Assembly: GCA_016208545.1 (NCBI GenBank)
Contig: JACQXU010000031.1
Span: forward strand, 1 to 25,359
DNA: 25,359 nucleotides
Reading direction: 5' to 3'
Source of the DNA: Candidatus Uhrbacteria bacterium
GTDB taxonomy: Bacteria > Patescibacteriota > Patescibacteriia > UBA9934 > GWF2-40-263
Positions 7,475-15,988 of this stretch are shown in pieces. The notes beneath the pieces were generated by a model. It had not been told where the DNA came from. It did no database searches and saw only the letters and a program-made list of their open reading frames with translations. Made by a program: the position numbers and the translations under genes. The stretch's first letter is position 1; every line of letters begins with the position of its first letter.

Positions 7475-8911
7475 ATGAAATTGCCAGGAGTGCTCAAAAA
7501 TTTAATATTCATTTTTATTACATTCAGCCTTGTTTTCTCACAGGGTATTTTAGCTTCTAGCGAAGAAAGCGAGATCACTATTGATATTGATAGTTTGGCA
7601 GAAGATGATCAAATGCTTGACACATTTGCAACGACAAAACCAGAATTGAACGCGCTGTTATCTCGTGGCGCGCTTGGAAAATTGGTTTTTGAAGATGTGA
7701 ACGGTTTAAAAAAAAATTCAGTTGATATTATTTGGGAAACCGCACAAAAATTTTCTCTCAATCCGCGCTTTATTACAGTACTTTTACAGCGCGAACAAAG
7801 TCTTGTTGAAGACCGAAATCCAACAACTGATCAACTTGATTGGGCGATGGGATACGCAGTTTGTGATTCGTGTTCAAAGTCAGATCCACAAATTCAAAAA
7901 TACAAAGGGTTTGCAAATCAAATTTATTTTGCCGCAAAACGAATCCGCGAGTCATATCTTTCTGATCTTGAAGAGCGCGGATTTACTGAAAGCGGAGTTG
8001 GGCCAGGTATTGAGGCTTGGTTTGATGGAGTTAAAGTTGTTCCGCAAAATTTAGCGACTTCTGTTTTGTACACTTACACTCCGCATTTGAATGGAAATCA
8101 AAATTTTGCGCGTATCTGGGATCGATGGTTTAATTATCGTCATGTCAATGGCACGCTTTTGCAAGATAAAACAACAGGTGGAATTTGGCTTGTTCAGAAT
8201 GGTTTGCGCCGTCCGATTACATCAAGAGCGGCTTTTTTTTCTCGATTCAATTCAAACAGTGTTATTCAAGTTGGACCAAGCACACTCGAATTGTATAAAA
8301 AAGGAACGCCGATCAGATTTCCTAATTATTCCCTTTTACGTTCACCGCGCGGGACAGTTTATCTTATTGTGAATGACAAGCGTCGCGGATTCACTTCGCA
8401 GGAAGCATTTCGCGCGTTAGGATTTTCAACAGATGAAATTATTGATGTAACTTTTGAAGATTTGGAAGCTTATAGTGAAGGCGAACCAATCGATACAAAA
8501 ACTATTTACCCAAAAGGAACACTTCTACAAAATAATAAAACAGGCGGAGTATTTTTTGTGCAAAACGGCAAAAAGCGTCCGATTTTTTCAAAAGAAATTT
8601 TGAAAACCAATTTTCTTTCACCATCATTAACTTTGGTTTCAGAAACAGATCTAGATGCGTATGAAACAGCAGAGCCGTTGTTGTTTCCTGACGGAACATT
8701 GGTTGCAAAAAAAGAATCGCCTGAAATTTTTGTAATTTCTGATGGACAACGAAAACACATAAGTGATGAAGCGACATTTGTGAGTATGGGATGGAAATGG
8801 AATCAAATCGTGTGGACAAACGAACGTTCAATTCTTTTGCATCCTTTGTCAGAATCTGTTGATACAACTTTGGAAAATAATAATCAAGGAGTCAGAATTG
8901 CAGAGTTATAA
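7475..8911 (+). CDS. Secreted lysozyme-like domain protein with four ~60-residue repeats
   Basis: This 478-residue exported protein has an N-terminal signal peptide (about 1-28, ending GILA-SS). Residues 80-222 look like a lysozyme/transglycosylase-like helical domain: NPRFITVLLQREQSL with a candidate catalytic Glu (E107), then WAMGYAVCDSC and a C-terminal WDRWFNY. Residues 226-460 hold four repeats of the type GTLLQ..TGGIWLVQNGLRRPITS..F, starting near 226, 286, 348 and 407. Such repeats occur in many secreted bacterial proteins and are probably adhesive or wall-binding. A peptidoglycan-related role is inferred, not proven. The gene begins 15 nt after clpB with no terminator, so it is probably co-transcribed. 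Confidence 0.65.
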   Translation: MKLPGVLKNLIFIFITFSLVFSQGILASSEESEITIDIDSLAEDDQMLDTFATTKPELNALLSRGALGKLVFEDVNGLKKNSVDIIWETAQKFSLNPRFITVLLQREQSLVEDRNPTTDQLDWAMGYAVCDSCSKSDPQIQKYKGFANQIYFAAKRIRESYLSDLEERGFTESGVGPGIEAWFDGVKVVPQNLATSVLYTYTPHLNGNQNFARIWDRWFNYRHVNGTLLQDKTTGGIWLVQNGLRRPITSRAAFFSRFNSNSVIQVGPSTLELYKKGTPIRFPNYSLLRSPRGTVYLIVNDKRRGFTSQEAFRALGFSTDEIIDVTFEDLEAYSEGEPIDTKTIYPKGTLLQNNKTGGVFFVQNGKKRPIFSKEILKTNFLSPSLTLVSETDLDAYETAEPLLFPDGTLVAKKESPEIFVISDGQRKHISDEATFVSMGWKWNQIVWTNERSILLHPLSESVDTTLENNNQGVRIAEL

Positions 8912-8921
8912 ATATAACATT

Positions 8922-9710
8922 ATGCTAAACTTTGCGGCATTTACACCACATTCTCCACTTCTTATTGATACGATCGGAAAAGATAATATAAATCAGCTCG
9001 CACAAACGCGATTTGCAATACAGAAACTTTCAGACGAACTTCAAAAAATGAAGCCAGACGTAATTTTACTTATCTCATCACACAGTTTCATGCATGAAGA
9101 AGCATTTTCAATCAATCTTCATGATGAATACATCGTTGAATTTAAAGAATTCGGTGATCTGTCCACTTCAAAAAATTTTTTGCCTGATCTAGAATTAATT
9201 TCCGCAATCCAAAGAGAAACTCGCAAAGAATCAATTCCATTTGTTTTGGAATCTCACGTCTCACTCGATTATGGATCTGGTGTTCCTTTATTTCTTTTAT
9301 GTAATGAATGGAAACCTCGTTTAGTTCCTGTTTCTTATTCCGGAACTGATCGAAAACAACACATGGCGTTTGGTCGAATTTTGAAAGACATTGTTTATCA
9401 AAGTAAGAAACGAATAGCAGTAATCGCGTCTGGAGATCTTTCGCACTCTCTTTCAAGCGAAGCGCCAATGGGATTTGCGCAAGAAGGAAAAGAATTTGAT
9501 GAAATGATAAAGCTTGCTATCGAACAATTGTCTTCATATCAATTGCTTTCGTTTGATGAAAAACAAGTTGAAAAAGCTTCTGAATGCGCACTTCGTCCTC
9601 TACTTATTCTTTTTGGAATAATTGAAAGAATGAAAGTGCGGCCGGAAATACATTCTTACGAAGCGCCATTTGGAGTTGGGTATTTAGTTGCCCAATTCCA
9701 TATATTATGA
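8922..9710 (+). CDS. MEMO / LigB-like class III extradiol dioxygenase family protein
   Basis: This 262-residue protein resembles AmmeMemoRadiSam system protein B and the LigB extradiol dioxygenase family. Supporting motifs are TPHSPLLI at the N-terminus (H10), LLISSHSFMHEEAF, the block ESHVSLDYGSGVPLFLL, and VIASGDLSHSLSSEAPMGFA followed by an FDE helix. These His residues match the conserved metal or substrate pocket of the family. The partner AMMECR1 and radical-SAM genes are not nearby, so it stands alone here, next to priA-def-fmt. Substrate unknown. ATG 8922 is chosen as it aligns with the family start and lies 10 nt after the previous stop. The TGA overlaps the ATG of the priA-def gene (ATGA). 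Confidence 0.8.
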   Translation: MLNFAAFTPHSPLLIDTIGKDNINQLAQTRFAIQKLSDELQKMKPDVILLISSHSFMHEEAFSINLHDEYIVEFKEFGDLSTSKNFLPDLELISAIQRETRKESIPFVLESHVSLDYGSGVPLFLLCNEWKPRLVPVSYSGTDRKQHMAFGRILKDIVYQSKKRIAVIASGDLSHSLSSEAPMGFAQEGKEFDEMIKLAIEQLSSYQLLSFDEKQVEKASECALRPLLILFGIIERMKVRPEIHSYEAPFGVGYLVAQFHIL

Positions 9711-11977
9711 TCGCCGAAGTTTATCCATTTAGACGAATGCCACGGAGATTCAGCCATTTTGATTACTCGATTCCAGAAGGTATGAGTCTTTCGCGAGGAC
9801 AATTTGTTTTAATTCCTTTTCGATCTAAAACGTGCGTTGGAATTGTAAAACGCGTAACTGAAAAACCGCCAAGAGGAATTATTCTCAAAAATATTTCTTC
9901 TATTTTTTTTGATACAAAATTACGTGATGAAGAATTATTTTTTTTTGAATCTGTTGCAAAATCAATTGCGCAATCTGTTTCAACATTATTGTTTACAGCC
10001 ATTCCACGACCAACAGAGGTTTCTAAAAATCAGGATTCTTTCAACAATCAATCTCATAAATTAACAATTTCAAACAATGAAAGTTTAACGATCGCTCGCC
10101 TCTCGCACGAAATTACAAAAAGACGCGAAGCATTTGTTCAAGCTCCTGACTTAAGACGAACTTGCGCAATTATAGCTCGGTTTTTATACGAGCGTCCACA
10201 TCAAAAAAGTATAATAGTCTGCCCAAATGTTCGAGATGCACGCATTGTTGCGCAATTTTTGTCAACATTTTTTCCTGAGTGCGTGACTGGCGAAGAATCA
10301 AACAATGAGAGATTTGCTTCATGGAAATTTTTTCGAGAAAAATCTGAAGGATTGCTCGTTACAACTAGAACTGGTCTATTTTTTGCTGATGAACAAACCT
10401 CAACCGTAATTATTGTTCGATCAGGTCATTCAAATCATATAGAGCACCGCAGGAATCCTCGTGTTTCTGCTCGAGAAATTGCACGATCATTTTCACAAAA
10501 ATTTAATACGAAATTAATTTTTTTTGACGTTCTGCCTTGCGTTGATGATCTGCAATATTTTAAAGAAGAAAATCTTTTGTTGTTTAACCAAAAAACGATT
10601 ATTGATTTTGTTTGTCCTTCAGCTGAAAAATTAGTTTCAGAACACTCGGCTGTTGTTTATTCAACTTTTATAAACATAAACGATTCGCTTGAAAAAAACG
10701 GCAAAGTTCTAATCATTTTAAACAAAAAAGGTTATGCTTGGAAATTGCGCTGTAAAAATTGCGGATACATTTTTGCTTGTTCTTCTTGCGGACATACTAT
10801 TCGAGTTGATGAACAAACAATTACTTGTATTCATTGCAAAGAGATAGCGCCGATTCCTGTTAGATGTCGTGCCTGTCAGTCGTCTCTAATTGAATTTCGA
10901 GGATTCGGAATTAGTCGCATCGCTGAAGTAATGCATGAATCGTTTCCGACAGTTTCAATTCAACTTGTTGACGCACAAAATACAAATTTTGATCCGACTG
11001 TTTCAATAACGCTTGCAACCAGAGCATTTTTGGAAAACAACTTTGATCCTTCAAAAGATAATGTGTTTCAGTGGATAGTTTATTTGGATGCAGATTTGCC
11101 TCTTTTCAGTCAGGATTTTCGAAGTGCGGAACAAGCTATAATTAATTTTTATGAATGGTTTGGAATGGCGCATGCAAATCGAGCATTATTTATTGTTCAA
11201 ACTGAAGAGTCGGATTTTTATGCAAAATCAGTAGACGAACCTTTGAAAATTCTAAAAGAGGAACTTGCGCTTCGACAGTCATTTCATCAACCACCGTTTG
11301 AACGTTGGGTAGAAATTAAAATCAGAGAGTCAGAAGAAAAAAAACGCGAACTTGCGATCGCCCAGAAAAAAGTCATTGAACAGCAGGGCAGGATTGATTC
11401 AACAACCAAATTAATTGCCGGCGCGGCCGATGACCTCAGAAAACTCGTGTCCGCCTCGGTAAGAATACAGGACGTGCTTGCGCAGAAAAGATACCAGAGG
11501 GCGCTTGAGGCAAAACTCATTAACGCCCGGAATCCAAACGAAAAACTGCGAGAAATTTCGCAGGAAGTTTCGATTGAGCGAATAAAAAACGGCTCGTTTA
11601 AAACTTTGATTTCTGATTTGAAGGAAACGATGATTGAAGAAAATGGAGTCGGTATCGCGGCTCCTCAAATTGGAGCGCTTGAGAGAATAATTATTATTGA
11701 AACTGAATCTGGTCCGAAAACTTTTTTTAATCCAACTATCGTTAAACATTCATTTAGAAAAATTGAAAGCGAGGAAGGATGTCTTTCTGTTCCAAATGTT
11801 TTTGGAATTGTTCGAAGATATCGCAGTGTGACTGTTCAGGCGCTGGATGAAAACGCACAACCTGTGACCATTCATACTAAAGCGTTTCCATCAATTGTTT
11901 TTCAACACGAGATTGATCATTTAAATGGAATCCTCTTTATTGATAAAGTCGAACGATTCACAAAAAAACAGATATGA
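9707..11977 (+). CDS. Fusion of degenerate PriA (primosomal protein N') and peptide deformylase
   Basis: This 756-residue chimera has a PriA-like part at residues 1 to about 545 and a complete peptide deformylase at about 606-756. The PriA part keeps the paired zinc fingers (four CxxC motifs, residues 349-390) and the DADLPLFSQDFRSAEQ block, but ATPase motifs are gone: the Walker A position reads QAPDLRRT (145-152), the DEAH position RSGH (238-241), and the GRAGR motif GMAHA (486-490). The deformylase removes the formyl group from nascent fMet proteins and has all motifs: GVGIAAPQIG (647), EGCLSVP (C692), HEIDH (734-738). The joining region 11385-11535 is GC-rich and unlike its surroundings. 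The gene order priA-def-fmt is classic, so fusion of neighbours is likely. Start and stop both overlap neighbouring genes as ATGA. Confidence 0.88.
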   Translation: MIAEVYPFRRMPRRFSHFDYSIPEGMSLSRGQFVLIPFRSKTCVGIVKRVTEKPPRGIILKNISSIFFDTKLRDEELFFFESVAKSIAQSVSTLLFTAIPRPTEVSKNQDSFNNQSHKLTISNNESLTIARLSHEITKRREAFVQAPDLRRTCAIIARFLYERPHQKSIIVCPNVRDARIVAQFLSTFFPECVTGEESNNERFASWKFFREKSEGLLVTTRTGLFFADEQTSTVIIVRSGHSNHIEHRRNPRVSAREIARSFSQKFNTKLIFFDVLPCVDDLQYFKEENLLLFNQKTIIDFVCPSAEKLVSEHSAVVYSTFININDSLEKNGKVLIILNKKGYAWKLRCKNCGYIFACSSCGHTIRVDEQTITCIHCKEIAPIPVRCRACQSSLIEFRGFGISRIAEVMHESFPTVSIQLVDAQNTNFDPTVSITLATRAFLENNFDPSKDNVFQWIVYLDADLPLFSQDFRSAEQAIINFYEWFGMAHANRALFIVQTEESDFYAKSVDEPLKILKEELALRQSFHQPPFERWVEIKIRESEEKKRELAIAQKKVIEQQGRIDSTTKLIAGAADDLRKLVSASVRIQDVLAQKRYQRALEAKLINARNPNEKLREISQEVSIERIKNGSFKTLISDLKETMIEENGVGIAAPQIGALERIIIIETESGPKTFFNPTIVKHSFRKIESEEGCLSVPNVFGIVRRYRSVTVQALDENAQPVTIHTKAFPSIVFQHEIDHLNGILFIDKVERFTKKQI

Positions 11978-12915
11978 AGATAGTTTTTTTTGGAACTCCA
12001 CCTTTTTCTGTGCCATTTTTGAATACACTGATAAATGAACGATCTTTTGAAATCGTAGGCGTTGTTACACAACCGGATAAACCGTCTGGAAGAGGCAAAA
12101 AAACAATTTCGCCAGAAATTAAAATCGAGGCAGAAAAAAATAAAATTCCAGTTTTACAGTTTCAAAGCTTAAAAACAAAATAAGCGAGAGAGACACTTCA
12201 AGCTTTAAGCGCTGAACTTTTTGTTGTTGATGCTTATGGTAAATTGATTCCTTATTCAGTTCTGCAGATTCCACCAAAAGGCGCGATAAATGTTCACCCT
12301 TCCCTGTTACCCAAATACAGAGGGCCATCGCCAATGCAATTTGCTATTTTAAATGGAGACAAATCAACTGGAGTTTCCATAATGATGCTTGATTCAGGAA
12401 TGGATACAGGTCCAATTATCGCACAAAAAATTATCAATTTGGCAGACGATGAAACAATACTGACTCTTGAAAAAAAAATTCATGAGCTTGCGCCTAAATT
12501 TTTAATTGAAGTTTTGAAGAAATATGAAAGTGGCAACTTAAAACCAAAAACCCAAAACCAATCTGAATTTGAAGTTACACCTCTTCTCACTCGCGAAGAT
12601 GGCCGAGTTGATTGGGACAAAAGCGCGATTGAAATCGAACGGATGGTTCGAGCATTTTTGCCTTGGCCAACGGCTTGGACAATTGTTGAAACAAAAAATG
12701 GTTTAATAAGAATAAAAATACTTGAAGCAAAAGTAGCCATTTTAAATTTTCAAAAACCAATCAGAACACTTTTTGAACAGAATGGGCATTTGTATGTTTC
12801 AACAGGTTCGGGAATTCTAGAGTTAATTACTCTTCAACCTGAAGGGAAATCGCAGATGCAGGCACAGGCTTTTCTTGCTGGACGACAAGACTGGATTGGA
12901 AAGAAATTTGTTTAA
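11974..12915 (+). pseudogene. fmt: Methionyl-tRNA formyltransferase interrupted by one in-frame TAA
   Basis: Fmt formylates initiator Met-tRNA. The reading frame is complete from FFGTPPFSVPFL and the GVVTQPDKPSGRG loop, through INVHPSLLPKYRG with the catalytic Asn and His and DSGMDTGPI with the catalytic Asp, to the C-terminal tRNA-binding domain ending IGKKFV. A single TAA at 12181-12183 interrupts it after SLKTK; the same frame continues at once with ARETLQALSAELFVVDAYG. Nothing is missing and no frame shift occurs, so one substitution (for example GAA or CAA to TAA) explains it. This could be a real nonsense mutation, a minority variant or a sequence error. The catalytic residues all lie after the stop. 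The 3' end overlaps the convergent ligase gene by 89 nt. Confidence 0.88.
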
Positions 12916-14374
12916 CTAGTTCTTTTTCATTTTTTGGAATAAATATAAAAGTGAATAATATAAATCCAAGTCCAATTGGATGATTTAGATACGAAGAAAA
13001 AGCGTGAGCTGTGAAAAGAAAAATCAGACTCGTGATAAGTCCAATAGCAAGCCACGACTGTTCAGATTTCAAAAGCGTTATCAGACACTTATTTAAATAC
13101 ACAAAAACTATCAAAAAACCAATTGGTCCGAGAAGTCCCATTTTAAGCCAGAGTTCGAGCCATCCCCATTCCATCGCGTAAGTTGACCATTTTCCGTCCG
13201 GACGAATTTCTCGCGCTCTAGGATCATCTGTTTCAAACCCAACTTCTTTTCCAAACCCATTTCCAAAAATTGGATGTTTTGAAATGGCTTGCGTCATTGG
13301 TTGTAATAATTTCCAACGGCTCGAAATCGCAACATCATCAGCAGATGTAATACGTTTTGAGAAAAAATCAGTTAGCTCACTCCCTCCGACTTTTTGTGTC
13401 GGAAATGGAAAAAGAACTACTGCAAATATAAATAATACAGAAAAAAAAGTTGAAATAATAAGTGAAAAACTGAAAATTTTCCATTTAACAGTTTTACGAA
13501 AAAATTTAAAAATAAGGAATATAAAAACAATCAGCGCCGTTATAATTCCAATCCAAAAACTTCTTGAGAGACTGATTATAATTGTCGAAATAATCACGCC
13601 AAGTAAAAGTGTTGCGCTTAAAATATCATGTTTTGTTTTTAGTTTAACCAAAAGAGCTAAAATAAAGGCTCCGAATGCAAAAACGAAAAATTGTGTTTGG
13701 ATAAAGACGCGATATAATGAGCCCCCTAAATTTGTGATTTCCGCAAGGCGAATGTCTCGTAGAAAAACGTAACTCATTTTAATGAGTGATTCGGAAGTGT
13801 GTGTAAAAAAATATAGAATTAAAAACGAGAGAACGATATTCCAAATTGCGCCAGCTGAAAAAACTTGCAGAATTTTTCGCTTATCGTTGGAAGTCCAGTC
13901 GATTGATAGAATAGGAATCGCATAAAGCAAAAAAAGATAAGCATTTCCGTCTTGGAAACTTTTTATTGTGGTGTTTAGCAAAAAACCGTTTAAAAATCCG
14001 AATGCGACAGCTAAAAATAGCGCGATCAAAGGAAAGAAGGAATTTTTTGAAAAGTTTGGAAATAGCTTTTTTCGCAAAAGATAAATAACATAACCAATAA
14101 AAAATCCAACAAAAACTGCCATTCGAAGTGAAAAATTGAATGAAAACATTTCTGTTGAAATGAGTTGACCATGTGGACTTGAAAAGAGTTCTAAAAAAAC
14201 ACCCATGAGACCAGTTGTAGGATTACGAGCGGTCAGAAAAGTCAAAATCACAATAACGGCTGTTAGAAAAAACAGACTGCCTCCAAAAAAATACGCGATG
14301 ATGGAAAGCAAAAAAAGAAAAAATGTTGATGCAAGTGCGATAGAAAATGTCTTTCCGAAGAATTGATCAATCAT
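12827..14374 (-). CDS. O-antigen ligase / Wzy-type polymerase, multispanning membrane protein
   Basis: This 515-residue protein has about 10-12 predicted membrane helices and a large extracytoplasmic loop near residues 325-390 containing HPIFGNGFGKEVGFE followed by an aromatic-rich segment (YAMEWGWLELWLKMGLLG). SRSFWIG and this loop are typical of the WaaL/Wzy (O-antigen ligase-like) family, which joins or polymerises lipid-linked glycans on the outer face of the membrane. Ligase and polymerase cannot be separated by sequence alone. It is the last gene of the polysaccharide cluster; the ATG lies 1 nt after the stop of the upstream GT2 gene. The hydrophilic last 25-30 residues overlap the end of fmt on the other strand. 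Confidence 0.87.
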   Translation of the reverse strand: MIDQFFGKTFSIALASTFFLFLLSIIAYFFGGSLFFLTAVIVILTFLTARNPTTGLMGVFLELFSSPHGQLISTEMFSFNFSLRMAVFVGFFIGYVIYLLRKKLFPNFSKNSFFPLIALFLAVAFGFLNGFLLNTTIKSFQDGNAYLFLLYAIPILSIDWTSNDKRKILQVFSAGAIWNIVLSFLILYFFTHTSESLIKMSYVFLRDIRLAEITNLGGSLYRVFIQTQFFVFAFGAFILALLVKLKTKHDILSATLLLGVIISTIIISLSRSFWIGIITALIVFIFLIFKFFRKTVKWKIFSFSLIISTFFSVLFIFAVVLFPFPTQKVGGSELTDFFSKRITSADDVAISSRWKLLQPMTQAISKHPIFGNGFGKEVGFETDDPRAREIRPDGKWSTYAMEWGWLELWLKMGLLGPIGFLIVFVYLNKCLITLLKSEQSWLAIGLITSLIFLFTAHAFSSYLNHPIGLGFILFTFIFIPKNEKELVKQISFQSSLVVQQEKPVPASAISLQVEE

Positions 14375-14375
14375 A

Positions 14376-15221
14376 TTATAAGGGTTTCAAAACAGAAGCT
14401 ATCACACTAAATATCCAAAAAATAGGTTCGAGCAATGTGAAAATCAATCCAATACCAACACCGAAATATTTTATTATGTATCTACGGACACTACGGCGAA
14501 ACATATTTTGTTTTTTTAGCGTTCCTACTCGATCAAAACTGCTTCCCTTTTTGTGTTTTGCTTTTATGTTTGCAAAATAACGCACGCGCCAACCAGCATT
14601 TTTTGCGCGTTTGCAATAGTCAACCTCTTCATACCACATGAAAAATCCGTCATCGAGCAATCCAATTTGTTCTATAAGCTTTCTTCGAATGCAGAAAAAA
14701 GCGCCCATAACCTGATCAACATTGCAGTCTTTTGTGTAATCAAAATCATCCATACGCCAATTTGAAATCGGCTGAATGTTTGGCATTAAATGATGTATTT
14801 TTAGTAAGAGAAAAAGCTGATCAATCGGCGTTGGAAATCGCCAAACGCATTTTTGCTGTGTCCCATCCAAATTTTTTAAGGAAACTCCGCCGATTCCAAT
14901 TTCTGCTTGGAGATCCATTGCGTCACGAATTTGATAAAGAGCGTCCCCTGTAAAAATAATGTCAGGATTTATTAAAACCAGATAATCTCCGTGCGCGGAT
15001 TGAATTCCCAAATTACATCCTCCTGCGAAACCAAGATTTTTATTGCTGGAAATAAACTTTACTTCTGGAAATTTATTTATGAGTTTCGTTAAATCATCGC
15101 CTGAATTATTTTCAACAACAATAATTTCAATGTCATCATTTTTATGATGCACCAAAAGACTTTCAAGCATTCGTTCAAGATAATCAGCGGTTCTGTAATT
15201 TACTGTAATTGTCGAAATCAT
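14376..15221 (-). CDS. GT2 glycosyltransferase, rhamnosyltransferase (WbbL)-like
   Basis: This 281-residue GT-A enzyme probably adds a sugar, by family resemblance rhamnose or similar, to a lipid-linked glycan on the cytoplasmic face. Visible are ITVNYRTADYLERML (start of the fold), VVENNSGDD, NKNLGFAGGCNLGI, LVLINPDI in place of the DxD, MGAFFCIRR, and FFMWYEEVDYCKRAKNAGW with the catalytic Glu/Asp pair. A hydrophobic helix near the C-terminus suggests membrane attachment. The ATG at 15221 is chosen. A start at 15272 would make the 36-bp palindrome part of the protein and add residues before the conserved first strand. A purine-rich GAGAAAA lies before the ATG. Confidence 0.9.
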   Translation of the reverse strand: MISTITVNYRTADYLERMLESLLVHHKNDDIEIIVVENNSGDDLTKLINKFPEVKFISSNKNLGFAGGCNLGIQSAHGDYLVLINPDIIFTGDALYQIRDAMDLQAEIGIGGVSLKNLDGTQQKCVWRFPTPIDQLFLLLKIHHLMPNIQPISNWRMDDFDYTKDCNVDQVMGAFFCIRRKLIEQIGLLDDGFFMWYEEVDYCKRAKNAGWRVRYFANIKAKHKKGSSFDRVGTLKKQNMFRRSVRRYIIKYFGVGIGLIFTLLEPIFWIFSVIASVLKPL

Positions 15222-15230
15222 AATTTTCTC

Positions 15231-15266
15231 ATCACACTTAACTACCGATCGGTAGTTAAGTGTGAT
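15231..15266. repeat. 36-bp perfect palindrome, copy 1 of a dispersed family
   Basis: The half-site ATCACACTTAACTACCGA is followed directly by its reverse complement with no loop. It spans the last codons and the TAA stop of the upstream GT2 gene (15256-15978) and ends 9 nt before the ATG of the next. A near-identical copy lies at 16535-16572. There is no U-tract, so it is not an intrinsic terminator; it resembles REP-like or RPE-like palindromic elements. Confidence 0.9.
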
Positions 15267-15978
15267 TTTCAAATTTCAAATGATGTTTATTTTTTATCAC
15301 TTTTTCTGCAGCGCGGTAATCACGAATTGGTTTTGGAATCCAACCAATTTTCTGCCACGGAATTTTGTAAAAAAATGACGGCAGCCAGAATGAGATGTTT
15401 TTTCGTCCACGAACATTTTGAACGTCAAACAAAATTTCATCAATCGCAATTCCATGATGACTGAGCTCAAGCATAGTTAGCCAAAGGTCCCAATCTTGCA
15501 AGCGCTTTATCGAGGGATCAAATCCCGGAAATAAGCTTTTACGAATAAGTGAAGTTGTATGGATATAGTTATTTTTTTTTAAAATTTCAGGATCAAACAA
15601 ACGGCTATTAAAAAGTTTGCAATTCCAATTAAATCCACAGTAGACGTATGCGGCTTCGGAATGATTTTGAAGCGTTTGTTCCATTTTTTCAAGCATTGAC
15701 GGTTTTACAATCACGTCCGCATCACAAAAAAGTAAAAAGGAACCAGTTGAAAGCTGTGCTCCAAGGTTTCTTGCGCTCGGCGCTCCTTGATTTTCTTGAA
15801 ACAAATAAACGATTGAGTTTCCAAAACGTTTGAGTCTAATTTTTGTATCGTCTGTTGAACCATCATCAACAACAATAATTTCTTTCGGTGGTTTTGTTTG
15901 AAAAAGTAACGATTCAATACAAGCAGAAATCGTTTTTGCGTGCTGATATGTTGGAATAATAACAGAGATATCGCTCAT
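15256..15978 (-). CDS. GT2 family glycosyltransferase
   Basis: This 240-residue GT-A enzyme shows ISVIIPTYQHAKTISACIESL, EIIVVDDGSTDDT, NQGAPSARNLGA, the metal-binding FCDADV and a QDWDLWL segment that corresponds to the catalytic ED motif. It transfers a nucleotide-activated sugar; donor and acceptor are not predictable. The ATG at 15978 lies 10 nt after the stop of the flippase-GT4 gene and starts exactly at the conserved first strand. The frame is open for 16 more codons upstream, but those overlap the previous gene. The last three codons and the stop are formed by the palindrome at 15231-15266, so the native C-terminus may have been altered by that element. Confidence 0.9.
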   Translation of the reverse strand: MSDISVIIPTYQHAKTISACIESLLFQTKPPKEIIVVDDGSTDDTKIRLKRFGNSIVYLFQENQGAPSARNLGAQLSTGSFLLFCDADVIVKPSMLEKMEQTLQNHSEAAYVYCGFNWNCKLFNSRLFDPEILKKNNYIHTTSLIRKSLFPGFDPSIKRLQDWDLWLTMLELSHHGIAIDEILFDVQNVRGRKNISFWLPSFFYKIPWQKIGWIPKPIRDYRAAEKVIKNKHHLKFENHT

Positions 15979-15988
15979 ATTTTGATGT

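Noticed and set aside
12181..12183. Stop-codon recoding as an explanation for the fmt interruption
   Set aside because: TAA ends many other intact genes here (for example rpsI, rpmJ, infA), so it is not a sense codon in this organism. TGA is also used as a stop, so there is no Gracilibacteria-like code.
15222..15272. Longer start for the WbbL-like GT2 gene
   Set aside because: It would translate the palindrome ahead of the conserved first strand; ATG 15221 fits the family start.
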